Shown one piece after another: positions 47,930 to 56,593 of a stretch of 64,000 bases of DNA (position 1 is its first letter; every line of letters begins with the position of its first letter). The notes under the pieces are model-generated. The model had not been told where the DNA came from. It saw only the letters and a list, made by a program, of their open reading frames with translations, and did no database searches. The position numbers and the translations under genes are program-made. Source of the DNA: CALFVT01 sp039989855 (GTDB lineage Bacteria; Pseudomonadota; Alphaproteobacteria; Caulobacterales; Maricaulaceae); the NCBI GenBank assembly GCA_039989855.1, contig JBDXGZ010000001.1, positions 281,090-345,089 on the forward strand. Direction: 5' to 3'.

Positions 47930-48928
47930 TCAAGAGTTAGGTGGCTGTGTGCCTCCCGGTAGTTGTGTCAACGTCTCGATTACTGAAAGTATAAGTGGAA
48001 TTTCATGTTGCATAGCACGATAACCACGCTCAATAAGTTCGTCAGCTTTAGAAAATTCAAGCATACCAATATGACCGATTCTCGGAGCAATAAAAACATC
48101 CGGTGGGTCCCCGGCAAGACGCGAACGTGAAATTCGGTCCATGACTATATTTAAAGTCCCCATCATAACAGAACCGAGTTTTGGTCCTTTTCCAGGTTGA
48201 CTTTGCCCCATCATACTTTTCAAAAGCAGGCGGTCAGGCCGCAACTTATTAAGTGATTGGCTTGCGAGTTGAAACGGATCGATTGTGTGGTCATCACTCT
48301 CGTTTTCAAGGTCAACTTCATGAGAACTCCCAATTGGCCCAAAAGCGTCACCATTCAAACTTACGGCTATAACTATATGGGCCCCCATTGCACGACAAGC
48401 TGATACAGGAACAGGGTTTACAAGGGCTCCATCAATCATATGCCGCCCATTAATTTCAATAGGCTCAAAAGCCCCAGGGAGAGCATATGATGCTCTGATT
48501 GCGGGAATAATAGGGCCATCTTGCAACCATACTTCATAACCTGTACGCAAGTCACAAGCAACGGATGTAAACTTACGGTCTAAGTCTTCAATTCGTGTGT
48601 CACCTAAATAATGGCGAAGTACACGTGCCAGGCGTTCGCCGCGTAAAAAGCCCGAGCCGCCCCAACGAAAATCCATATAACTTACCATTCGGCGCGGTGT
48701 AAGTGCGCGCGCCCAATCTTCGAGAATATCTAATTTCCCTGCTAGGAAAACGCCCCCCACAAGCGCCCCAATGGACGTTCCGGCAATAACGTCAGGCCTA
48801 ATACCCGCTTCAACAAGGGCTCGAATGGCTCCTATGTGCGCCCAACCCCGAGCAACTCCTCCTCCGAGGGCAAGGCCTATAGGTGGGGTAATGGCTTGGC
48901 CATTTTCATCTCTTTGCGGTAATAACAT
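47930..48928 (-). CDS. Patatin-like phospholipase (RssA type)
   Basis: 332 residues. Oxyanion-hole motif LALGGGVARGWAHIG, nucleophile Ser in GTSIGAL, and the catalytic Asp in DGALVNPVP form the patatin Ser-Asp dyad. It probably hydrolyses acyl esters of lipids at the membrane. No signal peptide. It is a single gene, 112 bases from the M28 gene stop. Confidence 0.92.
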   Translation of the reverse strand: MLLPQRDENGQAITPPIGLALGGGVARGWAHIGAIRALVEAGIRPDVIAGTSIGALVGGVFLAGKLDILEDWARALTPRRMVSYMDFRWGGSGFLRGERLARVLRHYLGDTRIEDLDRKFTSVACDLRTGYEVWLQDGPIIPAIRASYALPGAFEPIEINGRHMIDGALVNPVPVSACRAMGAHIVIAVSLNGDAFGPIGSSHEVDLENESDDHTIDPFQLASQSLNKLRPDRLLLKSMMGQSQPGKGPKLGSVMMGTLNIVMDRISRSRLAGDPPDVFIAPRIGHIGMLEFSKADELIERGYRAMQHEIPLILSVIETLTQLPGGTQPPNS

Positions 48929-49040
48929 ATAGTCTTATTATCATGAAGAATTAAGGCCGCAAGTCTTGCACACCATCAATTCATTTTTAATATGCTAATT
49001 TAAGTAAACAATAACAAAATCACCTACGGAATGGATGACT

Positions 49041-50408
49041 CTAAAACCTCCCTGCTGGTCCTGGGAATACGACCGCCGTTTCAGATCCGTTTTTGGCCAC
49101 AGCAGAAACCCCAAAATAATAATTATCAATCACGAGGTTGTCGAACGTCCATTCGTTAACATTACCAACATAACGTGAATGGGTCCATTCTGGCTCTGTC
49201 GTAAGACGCCAATGCACGCGGTAGCCTGCTAGATTTCCTGCATTGCTCGGCGTTTCCCATACGAGCGATGCAGAAGGCTGCACGGCCCCGCTGGCCTCGA
49301 CATTTGCAGGGAAGGGCGGCGCATCCGCCAGACCTGCGAGCGTGATCGCATTTAATGCCGTTAGCTTAGCCGCATAGCCAGCATTTACACCGTCAAGTGT
49401 ATCGCCATACGTAATACCATTTTCCGTGCGGAGGTCTTGGTGTTGACGGTCATAATGCTCGTGTGTTTCCATGATGCGAATACCTGGGATGCCGACATCA
49501 TTAAAAGGACGGTGATGCCCGCCGCGCCGATAACGGTCGAGACGGTACACCATCATAACGTCTAAATTTGTCAAATATTGATCAGCTTGGGACTTAATAT
49601 ACCGTGCTAAATTACGAGACGGGCTATCCACTTCACCGCCTGTGAAGCGACGTAAACGAGCCTCTTCCGGTGTTTCAACAGCGCGGGTGCCTTCTGAGAA
49701 AACGCGAACAATCGAATTATCAATAACCCCGTCAATACCTTCAATATTTGAAATCATATCGTTGTTCAAAACAGCATCAATGTTCCACCCTTGGTCAAGC
49801 GCATGTTGGGCAACAATCTTTCCGCCGAATAAGCCTTGTTCTTCACCCGAGAGGCCTGCATAAATGATTGAGCCTGCATATTTGCGCTTTGACAGAACGC
49901 GCGCAGCTTCGATAACGCCGGCCATACCGGAAGCATTGTCATTAGCTCCAGGGCTATCAGAGTTGCCATTAAGCGGCTCGGTGACGCGGCTGTCAATATC
50001 ACCCGACATCATAACGTAGCGATTAGGGTCAATTGATCCGCGTTGAATAGCTAAAACACTCACAACCTCAGTTGGATTGGGGATGCGGTTTTCTCCCTCG
50101 ACAGTATCTGTGACATAAACCACCTCGAGACAACCACCGCAGTCTTTTGAAATTTTCTCAAATTCAGTAAATATCCAGCGCCGCGCCGCACCAATACCGC
50201 GTGTAGTGCTTTCAGTTTCTGACAGCGTATGGCGCGTTCCAAAATTAACGAGGGTTTCAATATCGGCGTAAATTCGTTCGGCCGACGGCTCGACGGCAAT
50301 GCTATAAATATCTTGAACTTCGGACGGCGGCCCGTAATTCGCTTTTTGAGCTTGAGCTGTGCAGGCAAGCAAGACTGCCGATGTGAGAAATAGGAACGTT
50401 TTACGCAT
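49041..50408 (-). CDS. Secreted M28-family metallopeptidase with C-terminal fibronectin type III-like domain
   Basis: 455 residues with signal MRKTFLFLTSAVLLACTAQA (a lipobox LLAC is also possible). M28 zinc ligands: Asp in GANDNASGMAG, Glu pair in SGEEQGLFGG, Asp in NNDMISN and His in HEHYDRQHQ. The first ligand region reads SGDIDSR where many M28 enzymes have HxD. Residues ~365-455 form an FnIII-like domain (PSASLVWETPSNAGNLAGYRVH). Probably an aminopeptidase. It starts 3 bases after the desaturase gene, so they are cotranscribed. Confidence 0.88.
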   Translation of the reverse strand: MRKTFLFLTSAVLLACTAQAQKANYGPPSEVQDIYSIAVEPSAERIYADIETLVNFGTRHTLSETESTTRGIGAARRWIFTEFEKISKDCGGCLEVVYVTDTVEGENRIPNPTEVVSVLAIQRGSIDPNRYVMMSGDIDSRVTEPLNGNSDSPGANDNASGMAGVIEAARVLSKRKYAGSIIYAGLSGEEQGLFGGKIVAQHALDQGWNIDAVLNNDMISNIEGIDGVIDNSIVRVFSEGTRAVETPEEARLRRFTGGEVDSPSRNLARYIKSQADQYLTNLDVMMVYRLDRYRRGGHHRPFNDVGIPGIRIMETHEHYDRQHQDLRTENGITYGDTLDGVNAGYAAKLTALNAITLAGLADAPPFPANVEASGAVQPSASLVWETPSNAGNLAGYRVHWRLTTEPEWTHSRYVGNVNEWTFDNLVIDNYYFGVSAVAKNGSETAVVFPGPAGRF

Positions 50409-50411
50409 AAT

Positions 50412-51323
50412 TTATCCTGTAATAGCCATTTTAAAGATGGATAAGTAATTAGGTTTAAGCTCCATATGTTCATGGTGGCCTTGAGCTCCCATTTCCGCAT
50501 GAAGCGCTTTCAGGTGATAACAAGGCACATACATATAGGCATGATGCTCAACATGGTAATTCACCCAATAGGGCGCAAGGATGATACGCGCCAAGAGGTT
50601 AGCCCGAGTTGTCCGTGCGTGGGTGAGGGGGTTATCATCACGCGTTGTCAGGGCATGTTCAGCAATGTTTCGAACACGGATGATGACAAAGAAAATAGTT
50701 ACAAGAGGTAAGAGCCATAGGGTTAAGTACAGCCAAGGGTGACCGAGGGCGAAAAAGATGATGAATATTATTGCGTTCGCTATGAGCGTTGGCCACGGAG
50801 AGCGTCTTTTAAAGGTATCAAACCCGTCTACTTTCGAGGCCCCTCTATCCATTTTATATTGAACTAACTTCAATCGTAAATAGGTCATGCCTGTCATGTC
50901 TCGCAAAAGCTTACGGATCATGCTCGCGCGTGACAGAGGGTATTTCGCCGAGAGGGGTAAATCTGGATCCGCCTCACTTTGGGTAAAACGGTGATGGGTT
51001 AAATGATATTTGCGGTAAACATACATATCGCCGCCGTATGGTGCGCCAAGGAGATAATAGCCGACGAAATCATTTAGCTTTCTGTTCTTAAATAAAATTC
51101 CATGGGCACAATCATGCATCAATATGGTCAAACCGTGCTGCCGTGCGCCAACCATGATAAAGGCAAAGATGAAGGTGAGGGCATTTGGATATATTGCGAA
51201 AAAAGTGATGGTGCCAAAAATAACGGCCCATACATGGAAGACAAGCCAAATCCCCCACAGATTTGAACGGGACGAAAACAGCTGAATTTTTTCTTTAGCG
51301 ATATAATTTGTTGTCGCACCCAT
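50412..51323 (-). CDS. Membrane fatty acid desaturase
   Basis: 303 residues with four hydrophobic stretches and the di-iron His boxes HDCAH, HLTHH and HVEHH. The last is followed by AYMYVPCYHLKALH, as in acyl-lipid desaturase and hydroxylase families. Position specificity cannot be told; it probably adjusts membrane fluidity. GAGGTC lies 5 bases before the ATG. Confidence 0.9.
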   Translation of the reverse strand: MGATTNYIAKEKIQLFSSRSNLWGIWLVFHVWAVIFGTITFFAIYPNALTFIFAFIMVGARQHGLTILMHDCAHGILFKNRKLNDFVGYYLLGAPYGGDMYVYRKYHLTHHRFTQSEADPDLPLSAKYPLSRASMIRKLLRDMTGMTYLRLKLVQYKMDRGASKVDGFDTFKRRSPWPTLIANAIIFIIFFALGHPWLYLTLWLLPLVTIFFVIIRVRNIAEHALTTRDDNPLTHARTTRANLLARIILAPYWVNYHVEHHAYMYVPCYHLKALHAEMGAQGHHEHMELKPNYLSIFKMAITG

Positions 51324-51415
51324 ATTGACCTCATGCGGTTGGTCTCTATGATTAGTTTAACAAGAAATATAGAAAACACCAGTGATCATAATGTGATCAT
51401 TAAGAGGCTAGATAA

Positions 51416-52798
51416 ATGAAACATATTCTTACACTCTCTACAGCCCTTATTCTCGTGTCCTGCAGCGCCGCCAAAGCGGATTCTGCAGCTGAGCGCGGCC
51501 TAAGCCTCTACACAGACTTTTGCGCCGATTGCCACGGCGTCAATCTACGCGGCGGGAGTGCGCCGAGCCTCGCAGATGATAATTTTGAATTTGGCGCATC
51601 GGACGCTAATATTCTTGAAAACATTACCAACGGTATAGACGAGGTGGGGATGCCGGCATTTGGAAGTGTGTTGAGTGCTGAGCAAAAAAACGACCTCCTT
51701 GCGTACATCCGTCAAGGATCAGAACTGACACGCTCAACAAAAGCCGTTGATGACGTCACGTCAAATACGGACACTGTTAAAGTCGAAGACTTCATTACCG
51801 ATTTAAACGCCCCTTGGGGTATTGCACCCATCCCAAATAGTGACGCTTGGCTTGTCACTGAAAAATCGGGTCAGCTTATGATGATTAAGGGTGATGAACG
51901 GCAAAGCATTTCAAATATCCCTGCTGTTAATGACGCACGTCAAGGCGGTCTTTTAGATGTCGCTTTTGATCCTGATTACGCTGAGAATAAATGGGTCTAT
52001 CTCTCTTTCTCACACCCACTTCCCGATGCGGAAGATTCAGTCATGACGAAAGTCATTCGCGGTAAGATCGAAGATGGAGCTCTAACGGCCCAAGAAACGC
52101 TTTTTGAAGCCCGTCATGAGGATTATATTAGAGCCGGGTTTCACTATGGCTCACGCATAACTTTCGATAGTTCGGGGCATCTCTTTTTCTCTATCGGTGA
52201 CCGTGGTCAAAAAGATATGGCGCAAGACACCACCAAGCCAAATGGTAAAATCCACCGTATAAACCGCGACGGGAGTATTCCCGCTGATAATCCATTTGTA
52301 GGGCAAGAGGGTGTGTATGAAACCATCTATTCATTCGGAAATCGTAACCCTCAAGGGTTGATCATCCATCCTGAAACGGGCGCGCTTTGGTCGACGGAAC
52401 ACGGCCCTAAAGGCGGGGATGAGCTTAACCTTATCACCTCTGGAACCAATTACGGTTGGCCCGCAATTTCTTATGGCCGTAACTATAACGGCACGGTACT
52501 GACGCCTTACACCTCCAAAGAAGGCATGGCGCAACCAATTAGCCAATGGACGCCGTCTATAGCCGTATGTGGTCTGGATGTTTACACGGGCGACCTCTTC
52601 CCTGAATGGAAGGGACGCCTCTTAGCCGGTGCGTTGAAATATGAGCAGCTGCGTTTGATTGACGTGAGCAGCGATGGCTATGAAGGCGAGACCATCATCC
52701 TAAATAAAGAAGGTCGCGTTCGCGACGTTACGACGGGCCATGACGGTGCTATTTATGTCGCGCTTGAGGATAAGATCGTTCGGCTCAGCCCGAAATAA
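51416..52798 (+). CDS. PQQ-dependent sugar dehydrogenase with N-terminal cytochrome c domain
   Basis: 460 residues with an export signal (possible lipobox LVSC). Residues ~25-100 form a class I cytochrome c domain with CADCH and a distal Met in GMPAFG. Residues ~125-460 are a glucose/sorbosone dehydrogenase-type beta-propeller (DLNAPWGIAPIPN, GLLDVAFDPDY, SFGNRNPQGL, STEHGPKGGDELN). The fused haem could accept electrons from PQQ. Sugar specificity is unknown. Its stop abuts the convergent HAD gene. Confidence 0.88.
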   Translation: MKHILTLSTALILVSCSAAKADSAAERGLSLYTDFCADCHGVNLRGGSAPSLADDNFEFGASDANILENITNGIDEVGMPAFGSVLSAEQKNDLLAYIRQGSELTRSTKAVDDVTSNTDTVKVEDFITDLNAPWGIAPIPNSDAWLVTEKSGQLMMIKGDERQSISNIPAVNDARQGGLLDVAFDPDYAENKWVYLSFSHPLPDAEDSVMTKVIRGKIEDGALTAQETLFEARHEDYIRAGFHYGSRITFDSSGHLFFSIGDRGQKDMAQDTTKPNGKIHRINRDGSIPADNPFVGQEGVYETIYSFGNRNPQGLIIHPETGALWSTEHGPKGGDELNLITSGTNYGWPAISYGRNYNGTVLTPYTSKEGMAQPISQWTPSIAVCGLDVYTGDLFPEWKGRLLAGALKYEQLRLIDVSSDGYEGETIILNKEGRVRDVTTGHDGAIYVALEDKIVRLSPK

Positions 52799-53407
52799 TC
52801 AATCCAACACGCCTAACGCTTTTAGCGTTGGGATCACGCCAACTGTGCGGTCTACGTGAAAGCTTTTTATGCCGAGACTCTGGGCCGCTTCGATGTTTTC
52901 TTGCGTATCATCAAAGAACCAAACATCTGAAGCGTCGACACCCATATCGTTCAGGCATAGCTCCCACGCCTCTGAATGTGGCTTTGCCACTTTTAGAATA
53001 TGGGACGCATAGGCATAATCAAACACATCAATTATATTATGGGTCGCCGCCAGATAGTTCCAATGCGACGCGTTCGTGTTGGATAGACAGGCGGTCGTGT
53101 AATTATCTTTTAATCCTAATAATGTTTGCCGCATCCTCGCATAAGGGGGGCGCACCCATTCATTCCAAAGTGGAGCTAATTCATCTTGCTCCTTGCCAAG
53201 ATCAAATAGGCGATTTAGCTCATCCAAAAATTCATCTGTATGACATCCACCGACTTCATAGCTCATAAAGAGGTTAGAACGTTTTGCGAGGCGAGACAGT
53301 TCTGTCTCGGAGCGCCCCGTAAGGCGTGAAAGCTCGATCATGCCGACCCACGGAACAATCACCCCGCCAAGATCAAATAACAGAACTTTGGGATGTGTTA
53401 CTACCAT
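52799..53407 (-). CDS. HAD-family hydrolase
   Basis: 202 residues. Motif I is DLGGVIVPW (second Asp replaced by Gly, as in epoxide hydrolase N-terminal/YihX-like HADs), motif II is CLSNTNASHW, and motif IV is WFFDDTQENIEAA. It belongs to the YihX-like group that acts on sugar phosphates such as glucose-1-phosphate. It directly follows the GST gene with no gap, so they are probably cotranscribed. Confidence 0.85.
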   Translation of the reverse strand: MVVTHPKVLLFDLGGVIVPWVGMIELSRLTGRSETELSRLAKRSNLFMSYEVGGCHTDEFLDELNRLFDLGKEQDELAPLWNEWVRPPYARMRQTLLGLKDNYTTACLSNTNASHWNYLAATHNIIDVFDYAYASHILKVAKPHSEAWELCLNDMGVDASDVWFFDDTQENIEAAQSLGIKSFHVDRTVGVIPTLKALGVLD

Positions 53408-54040
53408 TTAGGCTTTTGAAGCAGGCCGTGCACTGGCCATAGAGTGCCAACGGTGTAGATGAGTGAGCCTAGCATCGGGTGTCGCCTTTACCCAGGCAGA
53501 AAAATCCACACAAACCAAGAGTGTAATATCCGCTAAAGAATAGTTATCGCCGGATACAAAATCACGGCTTTCAAGATGGTCGTCCATGCGTTTAAAGAAA
53601 TCCGCCAATCGCACTTGCCCGCGTGCGGCTAATTCTGGTATTTGTGATAACTTAAGTTGACCGGGCAGGGCGCGGTCTATCATTCCTTTTGAGGTGTTCC
53701 GCAACATTTCCGCAACGGCCATAAGTCCATCAAATTCAATGCGAGAGTTCCATTGCAAGACGTCTGCACGTGATGCTGCGTCAACGCCAATAAGCGGTGG
53801 ATCGGCTTTTAAGCTATTGAGGTAATCGGCAATGGCCAGATTTTCAGTGACTATTTGTCCAGTCTCTAGCTTTAGAGCGGGAACAGTACAGCGCGGATTA
53901 ATGGCTTTATAAGCCTCATCAAATTGCCCGCCTGAACGAAGGTCAATTTGAACATTCGCAACATCAATCCCTTTTTCAGCTAAAAATATTCGTGCACGCC
54001 TCGGGCTAGGGGCCTTGGTGTAATCATAAAGTGTCAGCAT
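53408..54040 (-). CDS. Glutathione S-transferase
   Basis: 210 residues from the ATG at 54040. N-terminal thioredoxin-fold domain with the glutathione-site segment CTVPALKLETGQIVTENLAIADYL; C-terminal helical domain with NYSLADITLLVCVDF. Cytosolic; substrate unknown. The upstream in-frame TTG adds only four residues and is less likely. Confidence 0.9.
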   Translation of the reverse strand: MLTLYDYTKAPSPRRARIFLAEKGIDVANVQIDLRSGGQFDEAYKAINPRCTVPALKLETGQIVTENLAIADYLNSLKADPPLIGVDAASRADVLQWNSRIEFDGLMAVAEMLRNTSKGMIDRALPGQLKLSQIPELAARGQVRLADFFKRMDDHLESRDFVSGDNYSLADITLLVCVDFSAWVKATPDARLTHLHRWHSMASARPASKA

Positions 54041-54119
54041 AGGGTCTCGCAATTATAAAACCTCGAAGTATGTGATATGACTTATGATAGTAGGTAATAT
54101 AAATCAAACCTATCAAATA

Positions 54120-54668
54120 CTACCAATTAACTTGGGCCCTGAGAATATATTCATCTGGATTTGATGTGAAATCGCGTTTGTGTCCTTTATTGTAATTTAG
54201 GTAAAGCTTTTCGTCTACTCTAGTGAATTGGTTAGTGCGTCCAACTTTTGCTTTTCCTCTTGAGAGTGCAACAGGGCAATACCCACCAAATTCTGGGATA
54301 TATTTTTTAGGATCTGTTTTAAACGCGTCACGATTTTTTTCATTTGAAAAATACCACTTCGTATTATCCCACTCAACAACATATTCTTTTGACCCTTTGA
54401 GAGGGCCACTATCGTTGTGAAAAGAAACAACATCACGTCCACGGAGAGCCTTCTTTTTACCATACCAACTTGCCTGAAGTTGCGGCTGCGAGCGTAGCTC
54501 TTGAGTTGATTGAATCAGCTCAACAGCCTCAGATTTATTTATTTCAACAGGATTATTAACGATAGTATCAACGGTATCAGAGCTCTCAACTTGTGCTATT
54601 GCAATAGGTGCTACAAATATCAACGTAATGGAAAATAGAGCTCCATATAGTTTTTTTGTAAGTGTCAT
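54120..54668 (-). CDS. Secreted YHS-domain protein
   Basis: 182 residues with a signal peptide (about 1-25, ending PIAIAQ). A YHS-type domain occupies ~75-175, with GRDVVSFHNDSGPLKGSKEY, WYFSNEKNRDAFKTDPKKYIPEFGGYCPVALSRG. YHS domains are thought to bind metals; here Cys in GGYCPVA and nearby residues are candidates. Periplasmic; function unknown. No closely linked partner. Confidence 0.85.
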   Translation of the reverse strand: MTLTKKLYGALFSITLIFVAPIAIAQVESSDTVDTIVNNPVEINKSEAVELIQSTQELRSQPQLQASWYGKKKALRGRDVVSFHNDSGPLKGSKEYVVEWDNTKWYFSNEKNRDAFKTDPKKYIPEFGGYCPVALSRGKAKVGRTNQFTRVDEKLYLNYNKGHKRDFTSNPDEYILRAQVNW

Positions 54669-54778
54669 AATGGATCTCTGGGTTCTGTTATTAGGCGCTA
54701 ATCATATTTATGGTACGACTATAAATTATTAACTCACATCACAACACAGTTATGTCAATAGGTTGCTGTAGGATAGCA

Positions 54779-54928
54779 ATGGTTGAGTTCAAATTTTCTG
54801 TGAAATTTTTCTTAAGTAGTGATTTTACAATTAATTCAGAAGATAACTCCCTTGGACTTGGCCGTAAAGTAGGATCAACTACACAGCTTGATCTTGCTAA
54901 TCTTGATAGTGACGCCCAATTTAGTTAG
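54779..54928 (+). CDS. Possible short gene, 49 residues
   Basis: An ATG frame on the plus strand with TAGGAT 5 bases upstream, ending 52 bases before a strong plus-strand terminator, in an otherwise empty 371-base gap. The peptide is polar, begins MVEFKFSVKFFLSSDF and has no recognised motif. The terminator shows that something is transcribed rightward here. A small protein or a noncoding RNA are both possible; a truncated gene remnant is a third option. Confidence 0.35.
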   Translation: MVEFKFSVKFFLSSDFTINSEDNSLGLGRKVGSTTQLDLANLDSDAQFS

Positions 54929-54980
54929 GTACTGAACTGTCTGTTTCATACTAATCTGAACATTCAGATTCTATATTTAA

Positions 54981-55009
54981 AGCTGCGGTTAATACCGCAG
55001 CTTTTTTTA
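54981..55009 (+). terminator. Rho-independent terminator on the plus strand
   Basis: AGCTGCGGT (54981-54989) pairs perfectly with ACCGCAGCT (54994-55002) around a 4-base loop, followed by TTTTTTT. No annotated plus-strand gene ends nearby except the possible 49-residue ORF. It may also work on the minus strand after the DUF2147 gene (stop at 55040), but the minus-strand T run there is short. Confidence 0.88.
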
Positions 55010-55039
55010 TATTGATGGCTCTATTGTAATCTATAGGTA

Positions 55040-55504
55040 CTATAGGGTTGTTCTAACCCAAATTTGACTTTTGCAAATAGGGCCAACACACCCTTTAACC
55101 TTCAATTCTCCTTCGTCATTGAGTTTGATTTTCGACTTATAAGTTTTTCCACTTTCTGCGTCGTAAATTTTCCCAGACTTCCAACCTTCGCCTTTTTTCT
55201 TAAAGCCCCAGAAAACAGCGCTTCCTAGCAAAGGTCTGCCTTGAAAATCTGGGTCAACATTATTGATATCCACGTCACTTTTACCGTTCGCCTTATTAAT
55301 CCAGACAAGCGTGCCGCACGGCGTTCCATCTCCACAATCTTTTATTTCAACTTTACCATTGCCACTTTCTACTAACCATAGGCCATTTATCTTGAGTGAT
55401 TGAGTAGTAGGATCTTCAGATGTTTGAGTTGATGCAAGCGGGGCAAAAGATAATGTCAATGATGACATTATGAGTATGGTTAATTTATATTGTAAAAGTT
55501 TCAT
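55040..55504 (-). CDS. Secreted DUF2147 protein
   Basis: 154 residues from the ATG at 55504, with AGGA about 9 bases upstream; a TTG-started form is 6 residues longer and would contain the ribosome binding site. A signal peptide (ending LASTQ) precedes a DUF2147 beta-barrel domain: GLWLVESGNGKVEIKDCGDGTPCGTLVWI and GSAVFWGFKKKGEGWKSGKIYD. The role is unknown; homologues are periplasmic. Confidence 0.88.
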   Translation of the reverse strand: MKLLQYKLTILIMSSLTLSFAPLASTQTSEDPTTQSLKINGLWLVESGNGKVEIKDCGDGTPCGTLVWINKANGKSDVDINNVDPDFQGRPLLGSAVFWGFKKKGEGWKSGKIYDAESGKTYKSKIKLNDEGELKVKGCVGPICKSQIWVRTTL

Positions 55505-55645
55505 ATCTTTATATTCCTGCAAACAAAATTACTAATTCTGAAATAAAATTTCGTTATTTGGAGCATGTAATGTTTAATTTTAGGTCTTTTATTACATCAT
55601 ACTCATTAAGCTATGCATCCATAAATCGAAGAACCAGAATTCTAA

Positions 55646-56434
55646 TCAACAGTTCCAATTTGCAGGGCAATTACGCGTCACATTTTGCGACTGTTGCACG
55701 TAGGTTGGGCGTGATGGCTGCGAATATTGCGGTGGCTCTACATAGGCTTGGCGCGATGTTTGCGAATATTGAGCTCGCGAAACGACAATAGGTTGTGAAT
55801 AGTTAGCATATTGCACTGTAGCAGTGCGGTAATATGTCGGGTTACCGTAATTTTGCGAGGCATAGTACGCCCCATTTTGGCTTGGGTACATATAACTGGC
55901 CGTTTGCTGTGCTCCCGGATAAGTATTTCTATGACTCCCTATAAGGAGAGTTCCCAGCGGCCCAAACGCTACACTTGCGCCTAAGCCAGGCCCTTGCTCA
56001 CCATAGCCGGCACTGGCACCCGCGCCAAAGCCTAGAACCTTCGCATTAGCACCGAGGCCTATACCACCATCTGACCACCCACCTTCTAGCGCAGCGCCTG
56101 TATTGCTAACTCCAGCCGCAGCACGGACACCCAAACCTCGGCGCCCTAAGCCCGTATCGGCAGACGCACCAAGAGGGCCAACACCCGCATTTAGACCTGT
56201 TCCTAAACCGTTCTTATCAACGCCAACACCAACAGCAGCACCGACTGTACTTACTCCAAGACCAACATTAGGGGTAAAACCATTGTTGCGCAGGCCTAAG
56301 TCTAAACCAACCCCACCAGGTTGATGTCCAAACCCCTGCGTTGTTGTAGGATTATAATATTGTGCCGCTGCTTCTGTAGTTACCAAAGCTAATGCAGAAA
56401 AAGTTATTACGGATGTTTTTACGATACAGGACAT
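55646..56434 (-). CDS. Gly-rich secreted protein with Gln/Tyr/Ser C-terminal repeats
   Basis: 262 residues with a signal peptide ending TEAAA. Residues ~35-170 are built of Gly/Leu/Val/Ala repeats (GVGVDKNGLGTGLNAGVG, GLGRRGLGVRAAAGVS), and the C-terminal part carries two copies of QYSQxSRxxYV plus many Tyr-Asn/Ser-Gln pairs. Two Cys lie at the extreme C-terminus (NCPANWNC). It looks like a surface or matrix protein. No enzymatic domain. It belongs to a run of small exported proteins. Confidence 0.75.
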   Translation of the reverse strand: MSCIVKTSVITFSALALVTTEAAAQYYNPTTTQGFGHQPGGVGLDLGLRNNGFTPNVGLGVSTVGAAVGVGVDKNGLGTGLNAGVGPLGASADTGLGRRGLGVRAAAGVSNTGAALEGGWSDGGIGLGANAKVLGFGAGASAGYGEQGPGLGASVAFGPLGTLLIGSHRNTYPGAQQTASYMYPSQNGAYYASQNYGNPTYYRTATVQYANYSQPIVVSRAQYSQTSRQAYVEPPQYSQPSRPTYVQQSQNVTRNCPANWNC

Positions 56435-56525
56435 GTTTTTTCCATTTCTTTGCTTAAAAGAAAAATACGCTCATTTTTAGCTCCAGACAAATTGTATCAC
56501 CTCTAGGGCGAGCGCCATTATTAAA

Positions 56526-56565
56526 TTAAAAAACTAAACCGAGCTTAAATAAAACAAGGTTTAGT
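56526..56565 (-). terminator. Terminator after the DUF4136 gene
   Basis: On the minus strand ACTAAACC and GGTTTAGT (plus-strand 56533-56540 and 56558-56565) form an 8-bp stem with a 17-base loop, followed by TTTTTAAT. It lies about 30 bases after the DUF4136 stop codon. Confidence 0.6.
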
Positions 56566-56593
56566 CATTATAGACTTGACGCTATTGCTTCAA

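Noticed and set aside
55558..55791. Plus-strand 77-residue ORF overlapping the C-terminal part of the Gly-rich gene
   Set aside because: It is antisense to the repeat region of a better-supported secreted protein, starts from a poor context and has no recognisable motif.
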